A stretch of 64,000 nt of DNA. Source: Protonemura montana. Its lineage: Eukaryota; Arthropoda; Insecta; Plecoptera; Nemouridae. The first letter of the stretch is position 1, and each line of letters begins with the position of its first letter. Below the pieces are notes generated by a model. The model did not search any database. It was given only the letters and a program-made list of their open reading frames with translations, and was not told the DNA's origin. Shown here piece after piece: positions 12,101-24,000 of the stretch. The stretch spans positions 14,475,076 to 14,539,075 of the forward strand of contig OX387604.1 in NCBI GenBank assembly GCA_947568835.1, in the 5' to 3' direction. The translations under genes and the position numbers were made by a program.

Positions 12101-15042
12101 TAGCCTTTGTACTAATTTAGAATTTCAAAACGACCTTCTCGGTGCACAATGTAGAACATGCGAGGCAGGACTCGCAATGCGGCAATGTTTTATTGAGTGG
12201 TGGCTTCCTGGGTGGTGAAGTATCTACATCGTCTTCCTCATCTCTGAAAATCTGCGACTCTAGAGCAATCTCCGCTGTCTGTTTGTAGGCAGCCCAGCTG
12301 CACCTTGCGGAATGCACCTGATGAAATGCACTTTAGTTTAACGCACAGAGGAGACGCTTCCCGATTGAAGCACGCAGGTGCACCCAGGATCTGTCGGCGA
12401 AGTTTGACTGTTCATCCCATGGATCTGCTAGTGTCTAGTCGCTGACATGCTATATAAAAGCTATGAATGATGTGACGTAATCATTATTTAAATAAGGCTT
12501 TTGATATGCAACATGTAATGTTCAACCTCACACTCGATGCATAAATACGCTCCTCTTCTACGTGTGTTGTATGTGTGTGGGTGGGGGTGTGTGTATTTGT
12601 GTGTGTGTGTGTGTGTGTGTGCATGTGTGTAGTAGGTACGTATGCTCTACACATTATTTAGTATAAAACATAATTGCCTTTTATAAATGGAAGTTGTCTT
12701 TTTAATTGAGTTCTTTTGACGCGATTTTTTTTCTGGAAAATAAAAATGTGCGCTATGCCATCTACGAGGTATTATGTTTTGATAGATGTTTTCATTAATG
12801 AAAAAGCACGCAATTTTTATTTGTAACAACGAACAAATTGTGAGCTAATCTCCCTTCGTCAGGCCGGCGAGGTGCAGTCTTACTTGACTGACTCTGCACA
12901 GAGCTCATAAGTGGCAAGTCAAATATTATCCTACGGTTTTCTACTATTATTGAAATAATGCGTGGTTTCAAGAGTAACGAGACACGAGTAACGAGACACG
13001 AGTAACGAGACACGGGGTAATGACTAATGAGTAGGTATGCGTAACGAATAATGAGTGTACTGTTCATTGTTTTGTTTCAGGTTGGTGCTATGGAGGTGAC
13101 GGTAATCAGGGACCTGTGTTCATCCAGGAGCCTCCTCACCGCGCGGACTTTTCGAACTCGACAGGCATCAGTGTGCTTTGCTCCGCTCACGGCAGCCCTA
13201 CTCCGGTAAATAGCAACACCCGACTAACAATAGGCCCGTAGGATTCATGAACCGTCTGGTGAATGTTTGCTTACAGCATCTTTGTTCCCAAAGTAAAGTA
13301 AATGAAAGATTTCTCTCATCTAACATCTTAACTTTGCTTTTGGATCAATTTTGGAAAAAAAATTCCTACACTTTTCTACTCCTCTCTCGCCAAGTGTCTT
13401 GGATTAGCTTGGTTTTCTGTGGCAATATCCCATTTTGTGTCTTCATCCCTTCTGTTTCTGGGAATTATCTCTGAGCTCGCAACTAAGAAAAATGATACGA
13501 CTGTCCTCACATTTTTATTGGCAAAAGCAAGTTTCGTTTTTCCCTCTTATTATTTTCAGTGGTGAATTTGTATTCGACAGCTGCTTTAAGCCCTCCAGTG
13601 ATTTCAGAGCGTGATTTCAGAGCGAAATAAGTGCTTTAAGGTTAAAGGTATTGTCAAGCAGATAAGAAAGTAAATACATTTGTTCAATTTCATTACAACA
13701 CATTTTAACTTTTAATTAGAGTTTCACCAAAAAGAGAATTGTGACGTTTACCCAGCCTTATTTGAAAAGAAGTCATTACAGGGTTTATATTGCATTTTTA
13801 GAGCGTAAAAGGCCATATCTTTATTTCATTTTGGTGGTTCAAGAAATGCTTTGATAGTTAAAGATTTTAAATTTCACTCCTGGAAGACGTCCATGACCTC
13901 AACGTCCAAAAGCTCTTCCAAGAAGCCTGCCCTGATAGGTTCACTTCAACGGTGCCTACAATTATTCAGATCTTTATTATTCGTATCTTTGATCATTCAA
14001 TGTTAATTTATTTAAGGGACATTACACGAGTTGGTTAATAAGTCCCTTAACACAGGTCACAAAGCAGAAACCTCATAACCATGCCAAATCAACATTTCAC
14101 ACCAAAATCATAGAATGATCAATTAATTGTTCATTTGGTTCTCTTCATAGCAGAGAACTCAGAGCCACCACAAGATGTTACCAAAAGACACAAGATTCTT
14201 TAAAATTGCAAAACTATGTTGAATTATTTGGTATCTAGGAGTTTTCATTCCTATACCAGAACAAGTCGGTTTACTCCTAGAAGCAGTCCGTCGAGCAGGA
14301 AACTCGGCACCTCCACATTATTTTAGCAAACAATACCAAATTTATAAAATATAAATTTAGTGATTATTTACTTGGTATTTAGACCTTTAGTTTCTCTTAT
14401 CCCAAAAGAAAAGCTAACTACGCTATACTTCTAAATGCATACCGCAGAGCATGACGGATTGCTGGTTTGAGTCCGAAGACTTGAAATCTTTTGAACTGGC
14501 AAACCACACGAACGGATTCCCCGTGAATTACCAGTCCGTGGACTTAACCTCAATGTTTCACATGACATTTTAGTTTGCCAGCAAATTGACCCGAGATTAT
14601 TTTTCAACAAACTTCAGAGCTTAGCAATGCGGCCGAGTTGTTTTCTTATGACGCTGAAAGAACATAATAAATAATTCGGTGTGAACCGATTGTGTGGGTG
14701 AAATATTGGCAAATAAAATATAAACAGTTTTTATCGAAGTAGATTATTAACAGTTTAATCAAAATTTGTTTTAAGAATACTTCACATTTCCTATTCTGTT
14801 TAAGCACTGCATTTCACGAGGAAAATTTGTTTCCACCAAAATAATTTGCACTTGCAAGTCAGGTAGATGTCAGAAGAAATGTATTTGTGCAGCTGACAAA
14901 ACACAGAATTCTTCGTTGTTATTCATTGACCGATTCATGGGCAACTGCTTTTATTCTGTTAATGAGTTTATTAATAACGAGATTGTAAATATTGTGTGAC
15001 TTTCCAATGTTATTTGTAATGACCAATCTGGAAATAAAATGC

Positions 15043-15074
<32 letters not shown>

Positions 15075-18000
15075 GAGCGAGAGAATGGGCGCTAGTTTGT
15101 GGAATAGAACCGGTGTTAATGGGACCGACGGGCTCGGAGTTCGTTGGATTGGCTGGACTGACATGACGGACTGGGAGTTCGAAGATTCAATCCGCTGAAC
15201 CCCAGTCCAACGTGTGCTAGACCAAGCTTAACCAGCTTTTTAAAACATCAAAACGAAGAAAATAATTCGGTATCAACGACTTCTGTTATTCTTTTTTAAA
15301 TAGACAGGTCAAAAAACGGTTTACTCCTAAATGCAACCCGCAGAGAAGGTAACTTTGCATCTCCATATAATTTTAGCACGCGACACCAGAATTGATAAAA
15401 AAACCGAAACAACGATGATAACTAAGTATTTAAAACTTCTTATATACTTTTCTTAATAGACCAGTCATAAACGATTTACTCCTGAATGCAGCCCGCAGAG
15501 CAGAAAAAAGGCGCCTCCAAATATTTTCACATGTGACAACAAAGTCTTAAAAACATCATCGCGATGTTGATTTACTCACAATACAAGATAATCAAATAAT
15601 CTTGCGTATTAGAGTAAATAATTTCAAAGGACCCCTGAATGCATCCCTCAGAACAAACGGAATGGCTCCTCCATTATACCAGACTCGAAATTGACTACTT
15701 GTTGCAATGTGTATTATCAGAACATATTTTTATAGAAAAGGACTGCTTGCCTCTGTTACTACGCATTTCTCTATTTTAAAAAGCTGTGAAATGTGGATTT
15801 TTATTGTGGGGTTGAGTGTTAAGTCAGCTACTAGGCTATTTGTGTCCAAAACATGATTAAAACTTGAGATGCTTCAAGACAGACTCGACGTCTATCTAAG
15901 TCGATGCGTTAAAATATGAGTCGTTCTTGATGCATTCTTTATAAATAGTTGCGAAAAGAAGCAAATTAGACACTATAAAAAGTGCATAATGTTAAAAAAA
16001 ACTATTTTCTAGACTCTAAAAGCAAAATCCTATCATAAAAAAAGCATCTTTTAAAAATCGAGATCGACAGAGCAGGCGTCGTCTCTCAACGCCTCTTGCA
16101 TGCTTCCAGGGAGCTTCAGAATTCTACGCAACTGTCGGTGATCGGCACACTCGATAAGGAGGTGTTTGAGTGAAAGGGGTTGGTAACATGAGGTGCACAT
16201 CGGTGGCTCTTCCCGTTTGAGAATGAGGTTATGGGATAGAAAACTGTGACCGATGCGCATCAGGGTTATTACAACCTCTTCCCGTCGAGAAAGACGGGCC
16301 GACGGTTTCCAGGTTGCGACGGATCCTAAGTTTTTTGGAGAGAACAGAGTCCCAGGACGCCTGCCATCGCTGTGCGGTTTTTGTCCTAAAGACAGTTCTA
16401 AAATCTGTAAATGGTACTAATAAGAAGTCCACTTCAGTTTTAGTAGCGGCCTCCTAAGCGGGACTATCGGCCATCTCCTTGCCAGCAAGGCCCGGGAGCC
16501 AACAGAGCAGAACCTCTATCCCTGACATGCTAAGTTCTCCTAGGGTGATCTGAATGGTTTGCATGAGATTGTCAGTGGGGAATGCAAGGCACAAAGCTTG
16601 GAGAGAGCTCAGAGAGTCAGAACATATCAGAAATTGTTTGTGACGGGCACGCTTGATGTGTTCAAGGCCCTTGAGGATTGCAAGCAATTCTGCTGTAATG
16701 ATGCTACAGATGCGGTTGAGCTTGAAGCACACTCATATTGTGTTGCCAATTGTTAAAGCACAACCGACAGAAGCATTGACCTTGGAGCCGTCTCTGTAGA
16801 TCATAGAGCGAGAGATCAATGGCAGAGAGAGATCCCGAGGCAGCTGAAAAACGTGCGTTGCTACCATCGTTTAACAACACAACATTGTGGAGCCTAATGG
16901 TGTCCTCCACCAGCGTGCCTTTAGAGTTGGTGGAAAGGCCGCCCCACATGGGATTAAGTGTGTTAAAATCACCAACAAGCAGAAATGGTCGAAGGAGTCC
17001 TTCCATTCTCCTTTCCTTTGATTGTTTGCCAGTTCTTCGGCGTAATGTCGGTGCACTTGTCTCCATGTCGTCCTTCGTGATGAACAGGGAGGTCAACGTG
17101 GAGGCAGCGATGGTGTTAGTGTTATAGGTTAAAGGAGTATTTTTTTAACTGCGCGGTCTGTTTTGTGACCAATTTTCCAGGCGCAAGGTGCAAAGTTCTG
17201 GCTTCCAGCAATTCTTCAACATTTTGTTTCAAATACTCGATCTCTTTTGATTATTCCTCCAGTTGGTTTTTAAGGATAGCGACTTCTTGTTTGTGGCGTT
17301 CCTCCATCTCTTCGTGGCGTTTTGCTTACTGAGCGGAGAGTTACTGTTGTTGTGCTAACATAGCCTGCAATTTGGCTGTCTCTATCCAGCCAGCAGTACT
17401 CGTGCTCGTGGCGTTAGCAAACGATTGTGCTTGCAAACGTGTTGTTTTAGCAAACAAAAGAGCAGTTTGTGACAAAGCGACGCTTGCGTGCCTCAAAGAT
17501 TGAGATGCTTTCAGTGACCTTGAGTTATTGGACCTTCTTCTCCTGCATCCACTGCGGGCAGTCGCGGGACCACACAGGGTGGCTGCCGGAACAGTTCTCG
17601 CAAAGGGGACTGTTGGAGCAGTAGCCCATCTCGTGATCCTCAGACGAGCATTTTCCGCAGACCGACTTCCTAGTGCAACCAACACTAGAGTGGCCATAGA
17701 TCTGGCACTGGATACAGCGAAGCGGGTTCGAGATGTGCGGTCGGACGTTGAGCCTAAGGTAGCCTGCGAGTATGAATTCTTAAGAGTGCCGAATGTGAGT
17801 AGTAGCAAAGGTGTTGGTTGGAGCGAGCCTGTTTTTCTGGTCATCATTCGAAACACTTCTGCCACGCGTAGCGATTCAAGTTCGTTTTTAATTTCTTCTG
17901 CATCCATCTCTAGTAATTCGTGACAGAAGACAAGCCCTTTCGAGGAATTTAGCACCCTGTGTGGCGATACCTTAACAGGCATGGTGTCAAACTTAGTTGC

Positions 18001-21000
18001 GGCCTGCAATTTCCAGGACCGTTCGCAACTCACTATCTCAACTAGCAGGGATCCTCCTGTTAAACATTTTGAACTTTTCACTTTTCCAGCTTTCACTAGC
18101 AATCCGCGCTTTTGACCGAAAGTTTGAAACATTCTTACAAGTCTTTCCGTTAGTCAATGCAATTACAAGAAATCGTGGTTCCAGTGGTTTAGGCGTGACG
18201 TCATGGATAGACGTTTCTTCCTCCATAGGAGCACGAAGACGTTTTTAAGATGGGGGGTGGGGGGAGGGGGGGGGGGAGTATGAGAATCATTGGTAGCCGT
18301 TGGTAGTTGGGGGAAACCCCATCCAGCGCCCGATAAAGTGAAAATTCATGAGAAGGAAAGAGCCAATTTTACACCCGGACGCAGCGCGGGCGCAATCGAC
18401 CTTTTCCCTGTGCATAGGGCACCGATATTCTCAAACAGTGCCCTTGCCCAGTTATTGCAGTCGACGCAACCTGGCCACGGGTTTCATCTTGTTTTTAGCC
18501 TGAACCAAGACACGAGCCGGTTGACTGGGGGTAACTAAACCCCAGCCTCCCGTTTTGGGTGAAGCAGAAACCAAAGAGGCGTATCGGCAAGATATTGCAC
18601 GTCTGTGTCCAGCAGTATGGGCAATACTTCCTCAGCCCTCAGGAAAATATTTTCCTACCTCACGTGTCACATGTGGGTAAGTGTTTAGGCCTGGGCAAGG
18701 GGTCGGCCAGAAAAGGAAGAGATAAGTGTGTGGGATAGTGAAGAGAAAGAAGGAAGGTGAGCTCGAGGACTATCTGCACAGGCTTCCAATCACCTCTTGT
18801 GGTGCTTACAATCGATCGCTTGTCCTTCAACATTGCCAGGTCGTCAACTAGCGGAGGGTACACCATCGCTGCCGCGAGACACAGAGAGAGGAAACAGGAG
18901 GTGGCAAGGAATGAAACATGAAATGAGGAGAAGGAAAGGTGGTGAAAGGAAAGAGATGAAAGATAAAGATTGCACAGATCCTTCCCATCCTAAGACAGTG
19001 TCTCGTGACACCGACGGTGTTGGCTAGTTCTGGTCCAGGTCATCACCGGGAGCCTGCCTGGTATTGAAGTCCTTGACGGGGAGTGAAACCTCCCCACCGG
19101 CGTGGCCTCCCGGATCATTGGATCACGCAAACCCCTTCACCACGATAAGGTACTTGCCTCGTAGGCGGGTAAAATGTGGGTACAATGCGTCAAGTCCGAG
19201 GCTTTAAGTGACAATGAATATACATTTTTAAGCAGTATTCTAGGACAAGTACGTAGTAATTGTTTTTCTAGGATTGATTGACATGAAAGTGAGTGATGTT
19301 TGTTTGAATACGTTGGGAGTGTAGCGAAAATTTGGTTGAATGCAGCACGTGTGATGGCTCTATATCGAATTGCATGCATAGTTTGTACCGCTTATATATT
19401 TTCCGAGAACCGTCAAGGCTTCTTGAGGAATGATGAAGATTTAAAGCATTTCACCGATTTGGCGACCTTTTGTTTACGAAGACAGGAATAGTAAAACTGT
19501 TTTACTCATTAAACTGCGTGATTGCATTGAGTAGTTGCATTTTTTTTCTTGATGTAAAATCTTTAGTGCTTTGCTATGGGCTTGCCAAGAGCGGAGAAAT
19601 CATTTGGCTCGGATTTAACAGAAATCAGAAATTAATCAAAATAGAAACCGCTTACCGTGCTAACACAAAAACTTGTGTCGAATGAAATGAATCATGGACA
19701 CCAGCAATGCCAAGAAGTTTTCTTTAGTTTATTTTCGATTTCAGTTTTGGCAGGTGTGATTTGGCGTACCTTACGCAAAAAGTAAGCCACTGTCAGCGTA
19801 AATTGGTGATAGCTTGTGTATTGGATAATTTTGGTCGGTATACAATACTGTATATCAAAGGCTTATTCGTCGCTTTATTATTTTGATAGCCATATTTATA
19901 TCTTATACCCAATATAATCTAAGAAGTCAATTATGTGTTATCAAAACGACTAATCAGTTTTTGCTTTTTGTTTTCTTTTGTGCAGGTAATCCACTGGGTA
20001 TTTGCTGACGAGTCACCAGTGAAGGATATACCGGGTCTGCGGCATGTTTTGGCAAACGGCACTTTGGTGTTCGTACCGTTTCCTGCCGAAGATTACCGAC
20101 CCGATGTTCACAGTGCGGGATACAGGTGTGTTGCTACCAACGGAGTCGGTGCCATCGTAAGCCGTCGCGTTCACGTCCGTGCTGGTTAGTACCACAAAAA
20201 TACGTTTTCATTACATACTACTAGCGTTTAGTTACCTACTTGTTTGTATTTAAATCTGATTTTTTATTTAAATCATCTTATGTGGTTTTCTTGATTTCAC
20301 AAATTTTTCATAAATTTCACTTTTTTTTTTTATGAAGATGAAAGAAAAATTATAGCACTTACTACAGTTTTTAATACAGTTGTATTTTCACACAGTGCAA
20401 GATTTTTTTATCAGTGATTTGTATTAAAAAAAATTATATATGTAAGCCCGTTTCACGCTGGAGGCCAACAATTTCTTCTTTTTATTTTAAAGGACACTCG
20501 GTGGTCTATCGGCAATTGACTGTTTCAGGCTGCATGGTTTTAATTTTAATTTAATTTTAATCTTCCTTTTATTAGTTTTAAAGTTATGGGGCACGAGGCT
20601 GTGCTTCTAAAGATACTACCAATGATGGCTCGGTGACCTTTAAAGTTAATCTTGATTCCTATAGTTGAAAATCTCTTTCGTAGTGCTAAGCAAATTAACT
20701 TTGTGCTATTAATTACTTGATTTATCGGAGTAAAACTATCTATCGCATGCAAGTGAATGGTGTGCCAGAAGGAAAGGCGAGATTATTAGAAGAATAATGT
20801 AATGAATGAACCAACTTAACAATACAATTTTCCTTTCGGATTTTTTTATTTTTTTATTTTTTTTTGCGAAGCGCATAAATGTTCTTGAGCGAGTTAAAAA
20901 GCATTACTTTTCCGTTCGTTGAAAGTTTAAAAATCTTGATGACATCTTGCGGCTATTGAAAACTTCCCTTCCTTTCACTTTACCACACTTTTTTTCAACG

Positions 21001-24000
21001 TAGTATCCACCAATTTCAACGAATATTTTTGCAAATCATTGACAAGTTTCTTAAGGCTTATAACTACCGTAATTAATTCACCAAGTAATGTTGTAGGTAT
21101 ATCCACCAGCGATTCACCGACCGAGACTGTAGGTTTAGAACAATTTAAAGTTTCAGTCGCGTCGCCACAGGGCGTTGTTTTGAATATCCGGGGTGCTCGT
21201 CGCAACGGCCGCGTTGTCAAGCGCTAGGGTACGATGTCAGCTACGATCATCTCCCACTTGTTTACTCCTCGGCCGGGAAAAGTTGCAACTTATACAGCTT
21301 TTCATGATGCGAATCTTCGCTCATAAATTTCTGACAGGGTTTGCTGGCTGGCTACGAGCTCTGGAGCCTGGCATTTCACCCAAGCTAGACGGTACCGACG
21401 ACGGGAAGCCAAGAATCCGTTAGCGCTAGAATAAAGTTTGTTCAGTTTGTCGAACTGCCCCGGTTCGCTTCTCCTTTCAGGAAAAAATAATAACTGCCAT
21501 GCTATTTTCTGCGTCAACTTAATCAAATGTGAATGCGATATCTGAAGCGAATATTCCGGTATTGAAGGCTACATAGATTGCCTTCACAATTCAAAATGTT
21601 TGCAAATAACTTTAAAATCATAATACTGATGTTTCGGATCGGTAACACTTATTTACATGGAGAACCTTTTTTATCGTACCGAATTGAAATAAACAAATAA
21701 CACGCCTTATGAGGCACAAAATTACGCAGCCAATAAGAATTTAACCACAAAAATAAAAAGGACATTCAGAAATAGGAAATTAACTACTATAACCATACAC
21801 AAGTTCCCGATTTTCTCGGTTCCATCTCTAATAATACAAATTGGTATGTGGGCTTTTAATAGAACCTACACTTCAATCTATCTCAATCTCCATCCATGTG
21901 TTCGAAATGTCACACGTGGATACGTGCAGCTCGTAAACCACTTTCGATCACGATGTCGGCATAACGTGCTGGCAATATGTTTAGTGAGGATCGGAAGAGC
22001 GGGCAACGTGTGTTAGTGTGGTTAGCTAGTACCGAACATGGTTGGCTTGGGCTGTGAAAAGCCGTGTGTACGGGGGGGGGGGGGGGGGGGGGGGGGGGGA
22101 AGAGAGCGGGCGCCGACAGCTACGCCGCTCCATGCCTAACAGTCGCCAATCAGACATGTGGTCAACTGATTACAAACCAGCTACAACCTAACTGTTCTGC
22201 GCTGCTCGAAACCACAGAAAACCACAGAAAACCACACTCCAAACTGCGATTACTGCTTAATTACGACTAGACCGTGGTTGATGTATGTAGTAGTACGTCA
22301 TTTATACATGTTTCGGTGTACAGCGTGTATTGGTATACCTAGTACACATTAAACAACATCATATGTAATGTCATCCCCCATGTCAGAGAGGATACGCTAT
22401 CAGTTTCGCCATATGCCAGAAAGCATGCTCTACATATTATTTGGCTTGAAACTATACTGAGTAATGAGTATGAACATTGGTCAGTTTTGACTTTATATCC
22501 CACCAGCTCCAAGCACCCTGTACTCACTCATCCCAGCCCACCCTCATACAAAATATCACCCACTCCACTACCCGGTAGCTCGCATTCGGAAAACCTCTGC
22601 TCATCAGCTAAATCATCAGGATTAACCCCATTTAGACTGATAATAACATGAGCTGTTCAAATCAATATTAGGCATCATCACCGAATACATCTTGTTTCGT
22701 TTAATCTTGCTGAGTGATGATAGATCAGGGATAATAAAGCACATTTCAGTGAAATAAAATAAATATATTTTTTTTCCACTTTGGTATTTGTGTTCGTATC
22801 TCGTTTTACTCGCTAGGATGATCCTACTCTATTCGCTGTTTTACAACAGCGAATCCATGCTGAATGTTTTCAGAGGTGAAACAAACAGACGAACACATTT
22901 CCCTGGCTACTGTACATTGTATAATCATAATGCAATTCATATTACACCACGGGACAAGGCACGTCGCTGCAAAAAGCGAAATCAGTTTCTAGGTTTTTAA
23001 AAATTGGTAAGCAAGCGCGCACTGTATTCGCTAAATGTTCTGTGAACAGTGATTGAGTTATGCGATTCCAAATTTTGCGCTCGGTTGAATTGTAGCAGCA
23101 GGAAAAGTTATACGGATACAGCCTATTATTTTGTTCCGATATGAAACCTTTTGACATTTTAACATTTAAACATTGTAACCCAAAGCTCACGTTGCTGTTG
23201 CCACGCTGTATGCTAGAGGCCACTAGTTCAGTATAAATACATGGCAACCCACCCCCCTTTACCAAGCCCCTGCCGACCCCTATCCCCTTCTGTCCCTACC
23301 CGTCCTAAATCTCCTCTGATTCGAGCTCGCCTGTGATGGATTGCCACCAGTAATCTCTTGGTTTTGTTTCTCCATCCAGGCCAAATTTCACATCAGTACG
23401 TAATGTTTATAAGAACCTGGCCAACTGAAAGTGCTACAAACTTACAAGTACATATATTCACCACGAACAGGAGTATATTTATGGTTTTTGATGTTACGCT
23501 TCAGTGAAAAAGTAAACTGGTTGATTAAGACTGATTACTCGCGAATGATGCCTAAATGAGGTTTATTTCACCTAGAACGGTTTCGTAGCTCAATGAAATC
23601 ATTAACGCAGTTTCACTCAGAAAAGAATATCTAAATTAATTATGAAAATGTTTGGTCAGTTATTTATCAGTAAAAAAACTGTCAATCTCAGCTCTAAATC
23701 GATTTCGAGTAAAGCGGCAATCAAACTATTGCTATATAAGCGGCACAAGTCGTTTTAATTAATTTTTATATCTTTTTGTAGGGCTCTAGTTAGATACGCC
23801 ATTACGATTCACTAGTTTCATTTGCAATTAAATCTCTGTCTTCTCCTCGGGAGTTCTGATGCGATCAGAGTAATTCTACGCTCGTATTAAAAATCAGTGT
23901 TCTAGAACAATTCTACTTCCATCTCTTGCAGCAGTCCACCCCCCCCCCCCCAACCCCCTTCCACCCGTTCTCATACCCCCTTGCCAAATTGTGTGTAGTA

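Larger units (their letters stand above)
3134..13080 (+). other. Dscam: Dscam intron 1 (9.9 kb)
   Basis: Bounded by GTAAGA and TTTTGTTTCAG. No coding exon or mobile-element protein recognised. It holds a poly-C run (4797-4809), a GATAGCC-type repeat (4319-4352), a GC-rich block (about 6830-7110), five exact GGGGTGC units (10440-10474), a second GC-rich block (about 10860-11045), a GT-rich microsatellite (12561-12630) and a 14-bp tandem repeat just before the acceptor. Long first introns often hold enhancers; none is identifiable here. Confidence 0.75.
16030..19135 (-). mobile_element. Defective Jockey-type LINE, reverse transcriptase deleted
   Basis: A dead non-LTR retrotransposon antisense to Dscam. 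Read on the minus strand: GC-richer untranslated 5' region (about 19135-18227), ORF1-like nucleic-acid-binding protein (18226-17340), fragment of the endonuclease domain (17096-16800), then directly RNase H (16800-16454) and the C-terminal cysteine/histidine region (16432-16051). The whole reverse transcriptase is absent between endonuclease and RNase H. Frameshifts and stops break every part. The 3' end lies in T-rich plus-strand sequence near 16030; the 5' limit is approximate. Target-site duplications were not found. Class is judged from ORF1 zinc knuckles plus RNase H order. Confidence 0.85.
13206..19985 (+). other. Dscam: Dscam intron 2 (6.8 kb)
   Basis: Bounded by GTAAAT and TTTTGTGCAG. 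It contains the degenerate 155-bp repeat array, a possible LINE 3' tail with ATT repeats and the defective Jockey-type LINE on the minus strand. The remaining sequence (13206-14100, 19140-19985) is AT-rich with no gene recognised. Confidence 0.8.

Noticed and set aside
14012..14050. Hairpin TTAAGGGAC / GTCCCTTAA
   Set aside because: A 9-bp stem with a 21-base loop in AT-rich DNA is readily explained by chance; no terminator or element context.
17341..18132. 263-codon minus-strand open frame as a host gene
   Set aside because: It is the LINE ORF1 read partly out of frame; the true zinc knuckles are in another frame, showing a frameshifted element.
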